Shown here: piece by piece, positions 10,919 to 21,592 of the stretch
Layout: the number at the start of each line of letters is the position of its first letter
Position numbering within the stretch: the stretch's first letter is position 1
DNA from: Pyropia yezoensis
Lineage: Eukaryota; Rhodophyta; Bangiophyceae; Bangiales; Bangiaceae
Length of the DNA stretch: 64,000 nucleotides
Assembly (NCBI GenBank): GCA_009829735.1
Contig: CM020620.1
Coordinates: forward strand, 12,211,420-12,275,419
Direction: 5' to 3'
The notes under the pieces: model-generated
Databases searched by the model: none
Seen by the model: the letters and a program-made list of their open reading frames with translations, nothing else
What the model was told of the DNA's origin: nothing
Position numbers and translations under genes: made by a program

Positions 10919-13900
10919 CGGGGGGCGGATCGAATCGGTCCCCTCCCCATCGTCGGGATAGTAACTGCTCGTTCGCAACTGCGTTGGGGTTCTCCAAGAT
11001 CTTTAAGGGCCCCGTTATACCTGTACGTTCTGAGTCTCCTATTACTTTGAAAACCCCTTGTTCCTGTTTGCCCTCTCTGGCACGACGATCCAAGTCTGGG
11101 CTCCGACGTCGGATGGGAATGAAGAAGCCCTATGGGTTCAAGGGTACCTTGCTTGTACTGCGTAAGAGAAACTTTGCTTTGAATGCTTTGGTTCGATTGG
11201 ACAAGGAGGAACCGAAGGACACCACGGCTATCCTGGACACTGGTGCTGGGCCAAGCGTGGTACGTGAGGATGTCCTCCCTGAAGGGTGGCGACGACTGGC
11301 GTCAAGGGCCCCCAAGTCGACGCATGTGTGTGACGCCTCGGGTCAGTTGTTACGGGCCCGTGGGATCGTGGAACTATCGGTGATCGTGAACGGGAAGCCG
11401 ATGGAGTTCGAGTTCCTCGTGGTCAGGGCCCTCTCAGTACCATTGATCCTCGGGATGGACTTTCAGAAGGAACACGTTAAGGCGATATACCCTGGAACAG
11501 AGTCTGTGCTTTGGAACCTGGGTTTCCTGACCTACCCCAAGAGAACGTGGGACGGAAAGACCCAGAACGCTTTTCCTGTGAAGGGTAACCCCGTACGCCA
11601 AGATCCTTCTGCCCTGTACCTCTCCAAGGGTGTAACTTTGGCACCCCGATCCCTCCAAGCGGTCTACGTCAAGTGCGGAGCGAATGGACGTTGTTTACTA
11701 TATGAACGACCGCACAAGATGTCTATGAAAGGGCTCCGTCTGCATAACGCCCTGGTTAACGTACGGACCCGGCGGGGCTTCCGGATCCATATCATGAACA
11801 TCTCGAACCGGGCGGTCAACTTGCCCAAGAACTTCGCCGTTGGCCTCGCTATCCCGTACGACGGACCCGTGCTCGAGGTTCCCACTGGTTACTTGCCGGC
11901 CCCTAGTGAGGGGGCCGACCCAATTGTTACGCTGGGAACCGAGCAAGGGAACACGTCGGACCAAGCGTCGCCACCGGGCGGCGAGACCCCTGAGGGATCC
12001 GATGGAACCACGTTACCCGAGCCGGATACGAAGGGCGAGACGTCAGACGGAACCCCGGTCAAGATGCCCAAGGTGGCGTACGAGCTGATCCCGCCTGAAC
12101 TTCATCAGGCTGTACGTGAACTTTTGGAACGCTACAAGGGTCTGTGGGACGGACAACTGGGACGTATTGACGTAACACCCCACCGGATCACTTTGAAGGA
12201 CGGGGCCAAGCCTATTCGTTCCCAACCATACCGTACCGGGCTCCATCATCGGGACCTGATCAAGGAACAAGTGGAAAAGCAGACCAAGCTCGGGGTCATT
12301 GAACCGTCTCAGGCTGAGTGGTCGTTCCCGGTCGTCTTGGTCCCCATGCCCGATGGTACCCCGCGGTTCTGTGTTGATTACCGCAGGTTGAACGATGTGA
12401 CGGTTAAGGACACGTACCCGTTGCCGAGGATGGACGACTGTATCGACTTTCTGGGAGAGGCAACCGTGTTTTCGATGTTGGACGCGAACTGTGGTTACTG
12501 GCAGATCCCTGTTGCTGCCGAGGACCAGGATAAGACGACGTTCACGTGTCACGAAGGAACCTTCCGGTACATCAGGCTCCCCTTTGGTCTTACGAACGCT
12601 CCGGCTACGTTTCAGAGGGCCATTGACATGATCCTGTCCGGGGTTAAGTGGAAGACGTGCCTCGTGTACCTGGACGACATTATTGTTTTCTCGAAGAACC
12701 CTACGGAACACCTGGAACACCTGGAAGAGATCTTTGGGCTACTCGCTAAGGCCGGTGTTTCCCTGAAGGCCAGCAAGTGCTTTCTGTTCCATGACGAGGT
12801 TGAGTACCTTGGCCATATCGTCGGCAAGGGCCAGCTCCGCGTGAACGAGAAGAACCTGGTCGGGCTACGGGAAGCCAAGACACCGAGAACCAAGAAGGAC
12901 CTACGCAGTTTCCTGGGAATGTGTAACGTTTACCGTCGCTTTGTTAGGGACTATGCTCAGGTGGCCCGCCCTCTGTTGGCTATGACAAGTACCAAGGTAC
13001 CCGACCCTCTGCCTCCTTTTACTCCGGCTCAGACGGACGCGTTCGAGGAACTCAAGTACCGTCTGACCCACACACCGATCCTAGCGCTTCCGCGACGCTC
13101 GGGCCAATTTAATGTGGATACCGATGCGAGCGCTGCCCAGATTGGTTGCGTTTTGCTACAGGAACAAGAGGACGGGGCCTACAAGCCCGTGGGTTACTGG
13201 AGCAGGGTCCTGACACAAGCGGAACGGAACTATAGTACCACGGAACGCGAGTGCCTCGCTGTTGTCTGGGCTCTCTTTTTGTTACGACCGTACCTAGAGG
13301 GGACACGCTTCGTTGTACGTACGGACCACACCGCTTTGAAGTGGATGTTACACATGGACGGAGCCCATGGACGTTTGGCTCGCTGGCGACTCCGGTTAGC
13401 CGAGTACAATTATACCGTTGAGTCCCGTCCTGGTCAACACCACCATGCTGCAGACTTTATGTCAAGGCTAGAGACTACGGGACACGACCGAGGACCTATA
13501 CCTGAGGAGATACCTTCCCTGTTAACCATGGCCAACTTTGTTACCGGATGGGTCCGCCCGAACTTCAAGACACACAAGAGGTACCCACCGTTGTCGGTTG
13601 ACAGGATCCTCAAGGCTCAGGGGAATGATAAGCGTTGCAAGGAACTTCAGGAAGAGATGAACCGGAACGCTAACTCGCGGTACGGGGAAACACCTGAAGG
13701 GTTACTTGTACGACTGGCGCCTCTGGACCGAGCCGTTCAGATTGTGGTACCCAAGGAACTACAGCAGGAGGTACTGACTTTGGAACATGAACCAGGCCAC
13801 GCGGGACACCCAGGGATTAACAAGATGTATACCTCTATGAGACGAACGTTCTACTGGGAAACTATGGTGGCCGATGTGCACGCTTTTGTTACCAACTGTA

Positions 13901-15168
13901 CCGCTTGTTCCAAGGGCAAGGTTCAAGGAAGGCGACGTATCAATCCGTTGAAGCTGTTCCCCGCAACGGATCCCTTTCAGGACGTATGCCTTGACCTGTT
14001 GGGACCCTTGCCTGAGACAGTGAACGGGAACAAGTACGTTTTGGTTATCGTGGACAGGTTTACCAAGCTGACCAGAGTGGTACCCATTAGCAGTCAGGAC
14101 GCGGAAATGGTGGCCTCGGCCTTTTTGGATACGTGGGTCGCTTCTTACGGGCCCCCGGAAACGTTACTGACTGACAACGGGCCCCAGCTGGCGTCCACGC
14201 ACTTCCGTGGCGTCTGCAGTATGCTTGGGATCAAACACGTAACGTCTACCACGTACCATCCGCAGACCCAGGGACAAGTGGAACGCTTTAACCGTACTAT
14301 CGTGGCCCAGTTACGTACGTACATTGAGGACCATCAGGACCAGTGGGACGAATTGGTATCCGTGCTTACCGTGGCGTACAACACAAGGCCACAACAGAGT
14401 ACCGGTGTGGCCCCGTTTGAGTTCGTTATCCCTGAACGCGTGCGTACCTTTGCACTGGACCGGCTCCCAGGGTCCCCGTATCCCAAGGAGTTCAGTGGCA
14501 ACGCACGCCAGGTACGCGAGATGAGACGGGCCCACCTCAGGAACCTAGCCTTCACGGTACGCAAGAACCTTGACCTGGCCCAGCGTCGGTACAAGAGGGG
14601 TTACGATAAACGGGTTACGCCTGTGAACGAGACCATTCGCGTGGGAGACTGGGTATACGTGGATACCAACGACGACAGTCGGAAGAAACTGGACCAGAGG
14701 GTCAAGGGTCCCTATTGGGTCGTGGACCGGGATGGGCATACGTTCACGGTCCTAGTTGAAGGGATTCGTGACCGGGTCAGTAGTGACCATGTGGCCCGTG
14801 CACGCACACCCTCTGGCCAGACGGATTCCACGTCCATGTTACATGGTCCGCAGGAACCGGTTGTACCCCTGCACCACGAGGACTCTGGCACCCCTTTTGT
14901 TTGGGAACGTTTTTTGGGGCACGACAAGGACCAGGAGGGGAACCTATGGCTCTTGGTACGCTGGTGGGGTTACGCCCAGTCCGAGGATACCTGGGAACCT
15001 TACCATAAGTTCGACAGGGCCAAGTTTATCCAGTACTGTGAACGCGTTGGGACCGAACCTCCACTGCGGGAAGAGGAGGCCATCGTACTACTGGAACCGT
15101 TCAAGGCTATCTATGCTGTGTGGCCCTGGAACCTTGAACCGGGTGCAGACATGTGGCCCCGTTGCTAA
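10912..15168 (+). CDS. pol: Pol polyprotein of element A (PR-RT-RH-IN-chromodomain)
   Basis: Translated as a -1 fusion to Gag; the frame has no needed ATG of its own. Counting residues from codon 10984, the protease DTG is at 85-87, the reverse transcriptase YLDD at about 562-565, and an RNase H NVDTDAS motif at about 710. The integrase H2C2 zinc region starts near 936 (HEPGHAGH). The DDE core includes LDLLGPLP, LTDNGPQ and QGQVERF. A C-terminal chromodomain lies at about 1305-1357 (WLLVRWWGYAQSEDTWEPY). These convert element RNA to DNA and integrate it; the chromodomain probably steers insertion to modified chromatin. All active-site motifs are present and the frame has no stops over about 1,400 codons, so the enzyme looks functional. 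Confidence 0.95.
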   Translation, partial: RVTGGGSNRSPPHRRDSNCSFATALGFSKIFKGPVIPVRSESPITLKTPCSCLPSLARRSKSGLRRRMGMKKPYGFKGTLLVLRKRNFALNALVRLDKEEPKDTTAILDTGAGPSVVREDVLPEGWRRLASRAPKSTHVCDASGQLLRARGIVELSVIVNGKPMEFEFLVVRALSVPLILGMDFQKEHVKAIYPGTESVLWNLGFLTYPKRTWDGKTQNAFPVKGNPVRQDPSALYLSKGVTLAPRSLQAVYVKCGANGRCLLYERPHKMSMKGLRLHNALVNVRTRRGFRIHIMNISNRAVNLPKNFAVGLAIPYDGPVLEVPTGYLPAPSEGADPIVTLGTEQGNTSDQASPPGGETPEGSDGTTLPEPDTKGETSDGTPVKMPKVAYELIPPELHQAVRELLERYKGLWDGQLGRIDVTPHRITLKDGAKPIRSQPYRTGLHHRDLIKEQVEKQTKLGVIEPSQAEWSFPVVLVPMPDGTPRFCVDYRRLNDVTVKDTYPLPRMDDCIDFLGEATVFSMLDANCGYWQIPVAAEDQDKTTFTCHEGTFRYIRLPFGLTNAPATFQRAIDMILSGVKWKTCLVYLDDIIVFSKNPTEHLEHLEEIFGLLAKAGVSLKASKCFLFHDEVEYLGHIVGKGQLRVNEKNLVGLREAKTPRTKKDLRSFLGMCNVYRRFVRDYAQVARPLLAMTSTKVPDPLPPFTPAQTDAFEELKYRLTHTPILALPRRSGQFNVDTDASAAQIGCVLLQEQEDGAYKPVGYWSRVLTQAERNYSTTERECLAVVWALFLLRPYLEGTRFVVRTDHTALKWMLHMDGAHGRLARWRLRLAEYNYTVESRPGQHHHAADFMSRLETTGHDRGPIPEEIPSLLTMANFVTGWVRPNFKTHKRYPPLSVDRILKAQGNDKRCKELQEEMNRNANSRYGETPEGLLVRLAPLDRAVQIVVPKELQQEVLTLEHEPGHAGHPGINKMYTSMRRTFYWETMVADVHAFVTNCTACSKGKVQGRRRINPLKLFPATDPFQDVCLDLLGPLPETVNGNKYVLVIVDRFTKLTRVVPISSQDAEMVASAFLDTWVASYGPPETLLTDNGPQLASTHFRGVCSMLGIKHVTSTTYHPQTQGQVERFNRTIVAQLRTYIEDHQDQWDELVSVLTVAYNTRPQQSTGVAPFEFVIPERVRTFALDRLPGSPYPKEFSGNARQVREMRRAHLRNLAFTVRKNLDLAQRRYKRGYDKRVTPVNETIRVGDWVYVDTNDDSRKKLDQRVKGPYWVVDRDGHTFTVLVEGIRDRVSSDHVARARTPSGQTDSTSMLHGPQEPVVPLHHEDSGTPFVWERFLGHDKDQEGNLWLLVRWWGYAQSEDTWEPYHKFDRAKFIQYCERVGTEPPLREEEAIVLLEPFKAIYAVWPWNLEPGADMWPRC

Positions 15169-15488
15169 CCCTGGGGCACGCACCCTTGACTTGGTCAGCC
15201 GGTTCTCCGAGGCCAAGTGCTGGTAGAAACACCCGAGTAGGTGGGCAGGTTGGTGGTTCGACTCGGGACACCAAGGGCAACATTTAGTTCTTGCAAAGAT
15301 TTTTTGATGGGGGGGCTACTTTATTGTCACCGTCGTGGCCACCATCGTGTTCCCCGGCATCGAAATCGGCTAAGTCGCATCTTCTTCCCCGGGCGCGGGA
15401 GCGGATTAGAGGCGTTGCAAGAATGTGGGATCAACGATTTATTACTATGTGGCGTTGCAACGCGGAGGTTGCTTACACCAAATCCCAC

Positions 15489-16223
15489 TCATGTCTCTCC
15501 CCCCCACGACCCCCTGCGACCTTGGACACCCACCTCCGTGGTGCTGGGCACGCTGGCAACCCTCTGTGTCCTCGACGTGGGTCCGTGTGAACCTTGACGG
15601 GACCCTCTTGACTGTCCTTGACCCTTCCACGTTGGTGCCCTTGGTGACTTGCCTCGCGGCGGGTGCCTCGTCCCACGCGGTGGTGTCCTTGGTCCTGGTC
15701 CCCCTTCTTTTCTTGGGTCCCTAGTACCTTGTCCTGTTGAACTGGTTGACTTCTTGGTTCCACGTTCCGTCGTTACCCGGCTTGTTGAACGCTTCCTTGA
15801 CGGTCCCCTACGTCCCGTGAACCTGTTGGTACTTGGACATGATGCCGCCTGGTACGGGATGCCTGGACGGTTGCACGTCGGTACCAGCACTTGGTTACAG
15901 GAGCCCATCGGTGCCACGTCCGCCGTCCGTCTTGTTCCCGTCGGTCCCCCCGGAGCCCATATGGTTGCCGGGCCCCACACGACCTGGGTACCCGTCCGGA
16001 GCGTGACGACCGCGTACGACTGGCCCGCCCCGGTTTCCTCTTGGTTCGCAGGTAGCACGCCTGGCCCCGTAGCGGGACCACCTTGAGCATCGCGTACGCC
16101 TTGCCCAGCTGGTACGCCGGACCCAGTAGCGGGGCCACCTTGCCCAGCTCGGTCACCTTGACGCACAGGAGCCCCAGGGCCCGCGCCAACAGGCGAACCC
16201 GCCGCGGCGCTGCCGGTAACCAT
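15489..16223 (-). CDS. Antisense ORF of element A (eroded)
   Basis: Between pol and the 3' LTR, on the strand opposite gag-pol, lies a frame of 244 codons from the ATG at 16223. It begins with collagen-like Gly/Pro/Ala/Gln repeats (AGQGVRDAQGGPATGPG) and then EETGAGQSYAVVTLRTG. That segment aligns with EERGAGQAYVTVHGTV in the antisense frame of element B (from 30939). After it A diverges into basic Arg/Ser/Gly-rich sequence and lacks the long folded region seen in B, so A's copy seems internally deleted or frameshifted. The function is unknown. Antisense ORFs in this position are described in some plant gypsy elements, but I recognise no family here. Confidence 0.45.
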   Translation of the reverse strand: MVTGSAAAGSPVGAGPGAPVRQGDRAGQGGPATGSGVPAGQGVRDAQGGPATGPGVLPANQEETGAGQSYAVVTLRTGTQVVWGPATIWAPGGPTGTRRTADVAPMGSCNQVLVPTCNRPGIPYQAASCPSTNRFTGRRGPSRKRSTSRVTTERGTKKSTSSTGQGTRDPRKEGGPGPRTPPRGTRHPPRGKSPRAPTWKGQGQSRGSRQGSHGPTSRTQRVASVPSTTEVGVQGRRGSWGGET

Positions 16224-16794
16224 AGGGGCCAGGGTGGAGGGGAGCGTGGTGGTACGGGTGATGGGGTACGTGGGCACGGAGACGGAGAAGGGGAACGAGG
16301 AAACGGGGTAGAACGAGGTGACCACGGGAAGCGCCGCGGGGACGATGGTACGATGGGACCCGGGTGCTGGGGACGAGGGAACCCGTGAGGGTGCTCTTAT
16401 CCACTGGCCCCCTGCGTTCCAAATGGTACCAGGGCTGCGCCCACGTTCCGCTGGCCCCCGCCTGTGCCCCTACACCGCGTCACCCCCCCCCTGGCGTGCA
16501 GCAACACATGGGGAGGGCGACGGGGAGGAGGAATGCGGGTGGGCGGCCGGCGCGGGCTGCGCCACACCCCCTTTGGTTCCTCTGCGCGTGGCCCACACCT
16601 CTCCTGTACCCGCCCCTGGCCAGTCTGAACGGGTTCCCCTGGCACGAGACACTTGTCGGGGGGGCCCTGTTGACAGACACTGGCCCCACAACCCGTTCGT
16701 TGTGGCCCTGTTGTAACTATTTCAGACGTTCCCCAGTCCCTTTCCTCGGTTTCCTTGTTGGCCGGCGGGACGCTCGGCCCTAATGAGGGGGCCA

Positions 16795-17436
16795 TGTGGC
16801 GTTCTGAGCCCCTGGGACCGTTGGAACCCGGGAGACTGACTTGGGACCCGGTTGGCAGCGTTACGTGGAACCACGCGCTGGCCGAGGATCCCTGCATCGG
16901 TGGCCCGGGGCAGTGGCGACACGCCCGGTGCCCTGATTAGTCACCCGGAGCGGTGGACTTGCCGGGTGGGGCATACTGACCTTCGGGTTATTTGTTTGAT
17001 TTTTCGCATTTGTTTTCCTTGCGTGATTTCGTGTCTTTCCCCTTTTTCCCACTGGGTTTTTTTTGAGATTGACATTTGTGTGTGGGGGGATTTCACTTGC
17101 TTTTTGTGTGTTGGCCCGGTGAGCGGCCGGTGCCTTGCTGGCACTTGGCCCGCTGGGGGCGTCCTCTGGGGGCCTCGCTCAGGGCCCCTGGAGGGGCCAG
17201 GGGGGGAGGTTCTTGAGGGGTGCTCCGGGGTTCTCCCCGGGGCCATCTTGTAAAATCAACAGTACTTTGGGTTCCCTCTCCCTCGGGCTTTTGTCCTGTT
17301 TACCTTTGCCTCGTATCGTGGCGGGCGAGTGGATCAGCAAGGGCTCTTACCTCTTCCTTCCTGGGCTTCGGACTGTGGTCTCTGTGTGTGTGGTTGTGGT
17401 TTCTGGGTCCGGGAATCTGGATCCCATTACGCTACA
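16795..17436 (+). repeat. 3' LTR of element A
   Basis: This 642-bp copy of the 5' LTR is preceded by the purine tract GAGGGGG (16785-16791), three bases from the LTR start. It is followed by ATGGG (17437-17441), the right target duplication. Confidence 0.93.
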
Positions 17437-17845
17437 ATGGGCACCGCCTGGGCACGGACATGTCAAAGGACACTGTATGCAGTGGGCCCGCTTGAGGGAG
17501 GGTACTGTCCGCACTTGAAGGGATGCCACATGGCACACGGAATGCTCACTGCGGGCATTGTACGCGTCGGGCTGGATCGAGGGCGCTCTGCGAGGACCAC
17601 AGCAAGGACGGCATCTCGCTGCCACGGAGTCGCGGCAAACAGCGTGGAAATGAGTGTCTATTTCTATCCCAATGTTCGGATTTTTCACTGCAATCATTGG
17701 TCCACAAACTGACCGTCGGGGCACGGAGTGGGCGGTGTGGTACGCATGATCCAGTAGGCATGGGGTTCTCCGTCCTTCCGGTCTTTATTTGCGGTTGCTT
17801 GCGGCGTGCACCCCCCCACCCTTTGTCGGGGTCCCCACTGGCACT

Positions 17846-20800
17846 ATGGCGGATCACGGCAAGGGGGACGACTGTGCTGACGCGCACTCGACCTTACGGT
17901 CGCGTCAATCGCAGATGGGCACGTTGGGGTACCTGAGACTGATGGCCTCGACTACCCAGCCGTCGAGGTCTCTCGCCGCACGCACTGTTCCTGCGCTGGT
18001 CGTCGAGCGGTTTCGCTTGCCACCCTTCCCCATGGCCTCTACCGACTCCTCCTCTCGTGCTTCACCCGCCGCAGTCGTAGGCTCAAATAAAGAAGAGGCC
18101 GGCAACGAGTCGGACGAGCCCCCGCCGCTCGAGGACGACAGCGACGCTGACAAGACTGACACATCCTCTTCTTCCGGAAAGCCGGTCACCAGGCGACGAT
18201 CTGCTCGCCGTCCTCGGCGGATTTTGGGTCGACCCAACGTGAACTCCCAGCAGGATCGGCAACGTCTGCAGGCCGGACATATATCCGCGGCCTTGCGGCG
18301 ACTACTGGGCATGCGCACTCTGGTCGGAGCCTCTGTTGGTTGCGGCATGATGGCGCAAGTCGTGGGTGCCCCGTCTTCCCGCTCGCGCTTCCTCTTTTGC
18401 GTGACTGGGCCCCAAGCGGTGGACCTCGCAAACATGTGGCTGTCTCAGGGCGGCGCGACTCTCTGCTCTTGCTGGGGCCACACAGAGAACGTGGCGCTTC
18501 TGTCCATGGCTGGACAGGACAGTACATGTTGGCATGCGCAAGCCTTCAAGGCGGCTTTAGGCGATCTACATGGTCATGAGGCAGAGCTCTCAACGCACTT
18601 GCTCTTGGCAAGCGACGTGCAGCCTTATGCAGTGGACATCTCTACCTTCCGCGGCGCAGCTGCGGCTGCTTTTGACGGCATTATTTATAGCCCGGTAGTG
18701 GCCACGCGGCGGTGCCACATCAAGTGCATTGCCGCGGGCTGCAGATCAGCCCAGCGCCGGTCCCACCACGCTTCTTTAGTGCGGATGCTCGACCATGGAG
18801 CCGCCGCTGGCGACTCGTCGGACGACTCGTCCGGTGATGACGGTGCGCGTGCGCAGCACGAAGACAACGAAGAAGAGAGTGTCATCGAGGAGGAGCTGAT
18901 CATTATTTCTAAGGATCGGCAGAGGCGGAATCTGGTGAGCTGCACCGAGGAGGATCGACAGGGGTTATTGTGGGCGCGAACAGCGGAGGGGGCGGCTGCT
19001 GACGTGCCCGTAGCCGCCATATTTTCCCCGCCACCACCTGCTGAAGACGGACAACAAGCGCTGCCTACGAAGTCGACGACGTTGTTGGGACGCATGGCGG
19101 AGCTGGGCCTCGCTTACAACCCGTAGGTGCTCCACGAAAATAAGTACATCAAGTGTGGGGCACAGAAGCTGGACACGGCCGAGCTCGTGAAGATCCCGTC
19201 GTTGCTGTATTTGGACGGGAACGCTGCCCCACCACTGGAGGTATGTGCCCTTATTCTGCTCTACCATGCGCCACGATGTTTTGCTTCAGTCTTGTGCGCC
19301 AATGCGTGTCGCTGCCGGTGCATGACCTGACGGTAGGATGCTCTTTTCTTGTTTCGCACATCGTCCCGGACTTCCTACCTGGTCTTGCTTATGCAGCTTC
19401 ATATAAAGGAGGGGACTTGCCCAAATGGGCACGTCGTGCAATACGACGGCGGGGCGGATGGCCTGTTTTCCCTCCGCAGGTCAAACGACTCGGGGCGCGT
19501 TCTACTTTTCACGAGGTCCTTCTGCGACTCGCTCATGTTGTTTATACACAAATCGCAGTCATCCTACTCGGCGGCGACGTCCTTCTTAGCGTCGTTGCGG
19601 TCCGGGTATGGGCTTCGGCGGCAGCTCATCGTGCTGCTTGGCCGATGCTTCGTCGCCGTTCACCAGCCGACGCCCGAGCTCTTTGTCTGCCCCAAGTGTG
19701 GCTTCAATCCATACTACAATGTGATTGACGGGCAGGCCCTTGGCTTCCGGCTGCGCGAGGACATCCATCTCTCTCGCCCAGCCCTTCACCTCCCAAGTAT
19801 GAACCTCAAAGTTGACGACTATGCGGTCATACGGGAGCCAAGCATACGAGCCGCCATACGCGCGGTCATTAAGACCGGGGACAAGCTTAACAAGACTGAC
19901 GCGGAAGCCCTATCAAAACTTCATGCCGCGCTCATGTCGGTGCGACCGCTGTCGCGGAAAGCTGCAACGACTGAAAACTGGCAGATCAAGCGCCAGGCTG
20001 CCACGCTCTTCTTTCGATTCTTTGAGTGGACGTCAGTGGATGACTTGGTCGGCACGGCGCCGAATGTGCCAATTCCTGCTGCTGGGGACTCGTCCGTTGG
20101 CAGACTTGGGGAGGCCCCGCCAGTAAAAGCTGCAGCAGTTCCGTGGCTCGCACGGGCGGGCACCTGCCACTCCCGCTTCGACGCGTATGTTGCGGCGGGC
20201 ACCGAGTGGGCGACCATCCGACCGTTCATTCTCGCCTTTCTGGTTGATCCTGTTGCAAATCTGTTTGCCGGTCAGGCCCACGGGCCTTTGAGGGCCCTGG
20301 CAGCCGAGTTGCAGAAGGAGGACGGTGGGCGGTGGCGCCAGTTGTCGACAGCGTCCAACGCCGTCGGCTTTGTGGCGAACTTTTCCGCCCGCGTCGGCCC
20401 GCTCCTGGATAAGAAGCCGGCGCTGCGCAAGGCTGTTGGGGCGGTGCTGTTGTTCGCCGTTGAAGTCGGCGAGCTAGTGGATCGTGAATTCCAGGCGGCT
20501 GCCAAGAAGGGGTTGGACGACGGGCAGACAAAGACGCAGGAGAATTGCAAGCGTTGGCTAGGCGTGACGACACCCGAGCAGTTCAACAAGTTTGCTGCCG
20601 AGCACAATGACTTCAAGAACGTAGACCTCGACTCGCCCTTCAAGACGACAGAGTTCTTCGGGTACTTGAAGCGGGTGAGGCCCGCTATTTTTGCGCCGCA
20701 GGCCGGTCCACGAAGCGGTAAGAGAAGTCAACCAGCGGGCGCTGGCAGGCCTCGGAAGGGGTCTCAAGCGTTCCTAGAGGACCCCGGGGATCGTTGCTCC

Positions 20801-21592
20801 AAGTCGTTCCCGAAGCACTCGCAACTTATGGCTGGCGTGTTCAATATCGTTTGTCCGCATGTCGTAACGCTGGGGTTCCGCGTCATGTTCCAGGTAGAGA
20901 GCGTTGCAGACGCCCTCTCGCTCATCCTGGAGCGATTCCCCGAGCTACCTCAAGTCGTCTTTTACGATGTGGCTCGCAAGATCGATCGGATCGGGATGCA
21001 GCGGGTGCGATCTATCCTCTCCCGGCACGGTGTCCGCTTCTGTGTCGACCGTGCGCACGCCAAAGGCGACACGTGCTCGTGCATTCAGGACCCGGACGAA
21101 GCCTTGGCGGTTACACACTGTGTGTCGACGCAGGCCGCCGAGGTGCAGCACTCTGTGTCGGTGAAGTTTCGAGGCCATCTCACCTACATGTCCCCCGCTT
21201 CTTTCATGGCGCACCGCATTGCACAGCTGTCGCTGATGAGCCTGACAGCGGCTTTCAAGCTTACAGATGCAACGGCCAAAGCTGAGAACGACGGGGTCCG
21301 CCTTAACGCGTACAACTACAATGTGCGAGGGGACAAGTGCGTCTGTACGGGGTGCACCTGCCCGGCGAGTGCGCCGCGCCCGGTGTCGCCAGATCTGGTA
21401 GCACGTGGCGGCGATGTGGAGTCTGAAGCAAGTAACGGCTCTGTGAACGGCGGAGAGGACGATCAATATGCAGAGGGGCGCGTGGCACAGCCGGCCGGTT
21501 TGGAGTCGTCAGCCAGTCCCAATGCGGGGAACAGGTATGAGTACGTAGGAGAGGAGAGGAGTGCGAGTGTCCACGGGAGTGATACGGATTAA
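17846..21592 (+). CDS. KDZ-type transposase (SWIM, Cys clusters, DDE core)
   Basis: A DDE transposase resembling the Kyakuja-Dileera-Zisupton group. Residues 1-130 are Ser/acid-rich and disordered. A SWIM-like C-S-C...C-W-H site starts near residue 207, followed by a CIAAGCRS...HH cluster. After the intron at 19241-19396 comes a Cys/His region (CPNGHVVQYDGGADGLF; CPKCGFNPYY; then GQALGF). The catalytic region has YDVARK near 20962, VDRAHAKGDTCSC near 21044 and the Glu in TQAAEVQHS near 21140, followed by YMSPASFM, matching the usual KDZ order. With that intron removed the product is about 1,195 residues. One in-frame TAG remains at 19124-19126; it either marks a mutation or lies in a second intron (18935-19126, 192 nt, GTGAGC...TAG, phase 0). 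The start is uncertain: ATGs at 17846, 17942 and 18032 are all in frame. Element A sits about 410 bp upstream. Confidence 0.8.
19241..19396 (+). other. Predicted GT-AG intron in KDZ-type gene
   Basis: A 156-nt phase-0 intron with donor GTATGT and acceptor ATGCAG. Removing it joins ...GNAAPPLE to LHIKEGTCPNGHV in frame and removes an in-frame TGA at about 19328. Both flanks belong to the same conserved protein. Confidence 0.75.

Larger units (their letters stand above)
8428..17436 (+). mobile_element. Complete Ty3/gypsy chromovirus A
   Basis: A 9.0-kb LTR retrotransposon: LTR 8428-9070, primer site, gag, pol, an antisense frame, polypurine tract GAGGGGG (16785-16791), LTR 16795-17436. It is flanked by the direct repeat ATGGG (8423-8427 and 17437-17441). 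The LTRs start TGTGGC and end GCTACA and differ at about five positions in 643 bp. Gag and pol are uninterrupted, so A inserted recently and may be competent. The order protease, reverse transcriptase, RNase H, integrase, chromodomain defines a Ty3/gypsy chromovirus. Element B at 30478-39704 is a decayed relative. Confidence 0.95.

Noticed and set aside
15245-15275. TGGTTCGACTC followed by ACACCA looked like a tRNA T-arm and 3' end.
   Set aside because: No D-arm or anticodon arm can be folded upstream at the right distance; it is the 3' flank of A's pol.
15649-16086. Sense-strand frame of 145 codons in element A after pol.
   Set aside because: It has no similarity to B or C in the equivalent strand and position; it is the complement of the antisense repeat region.
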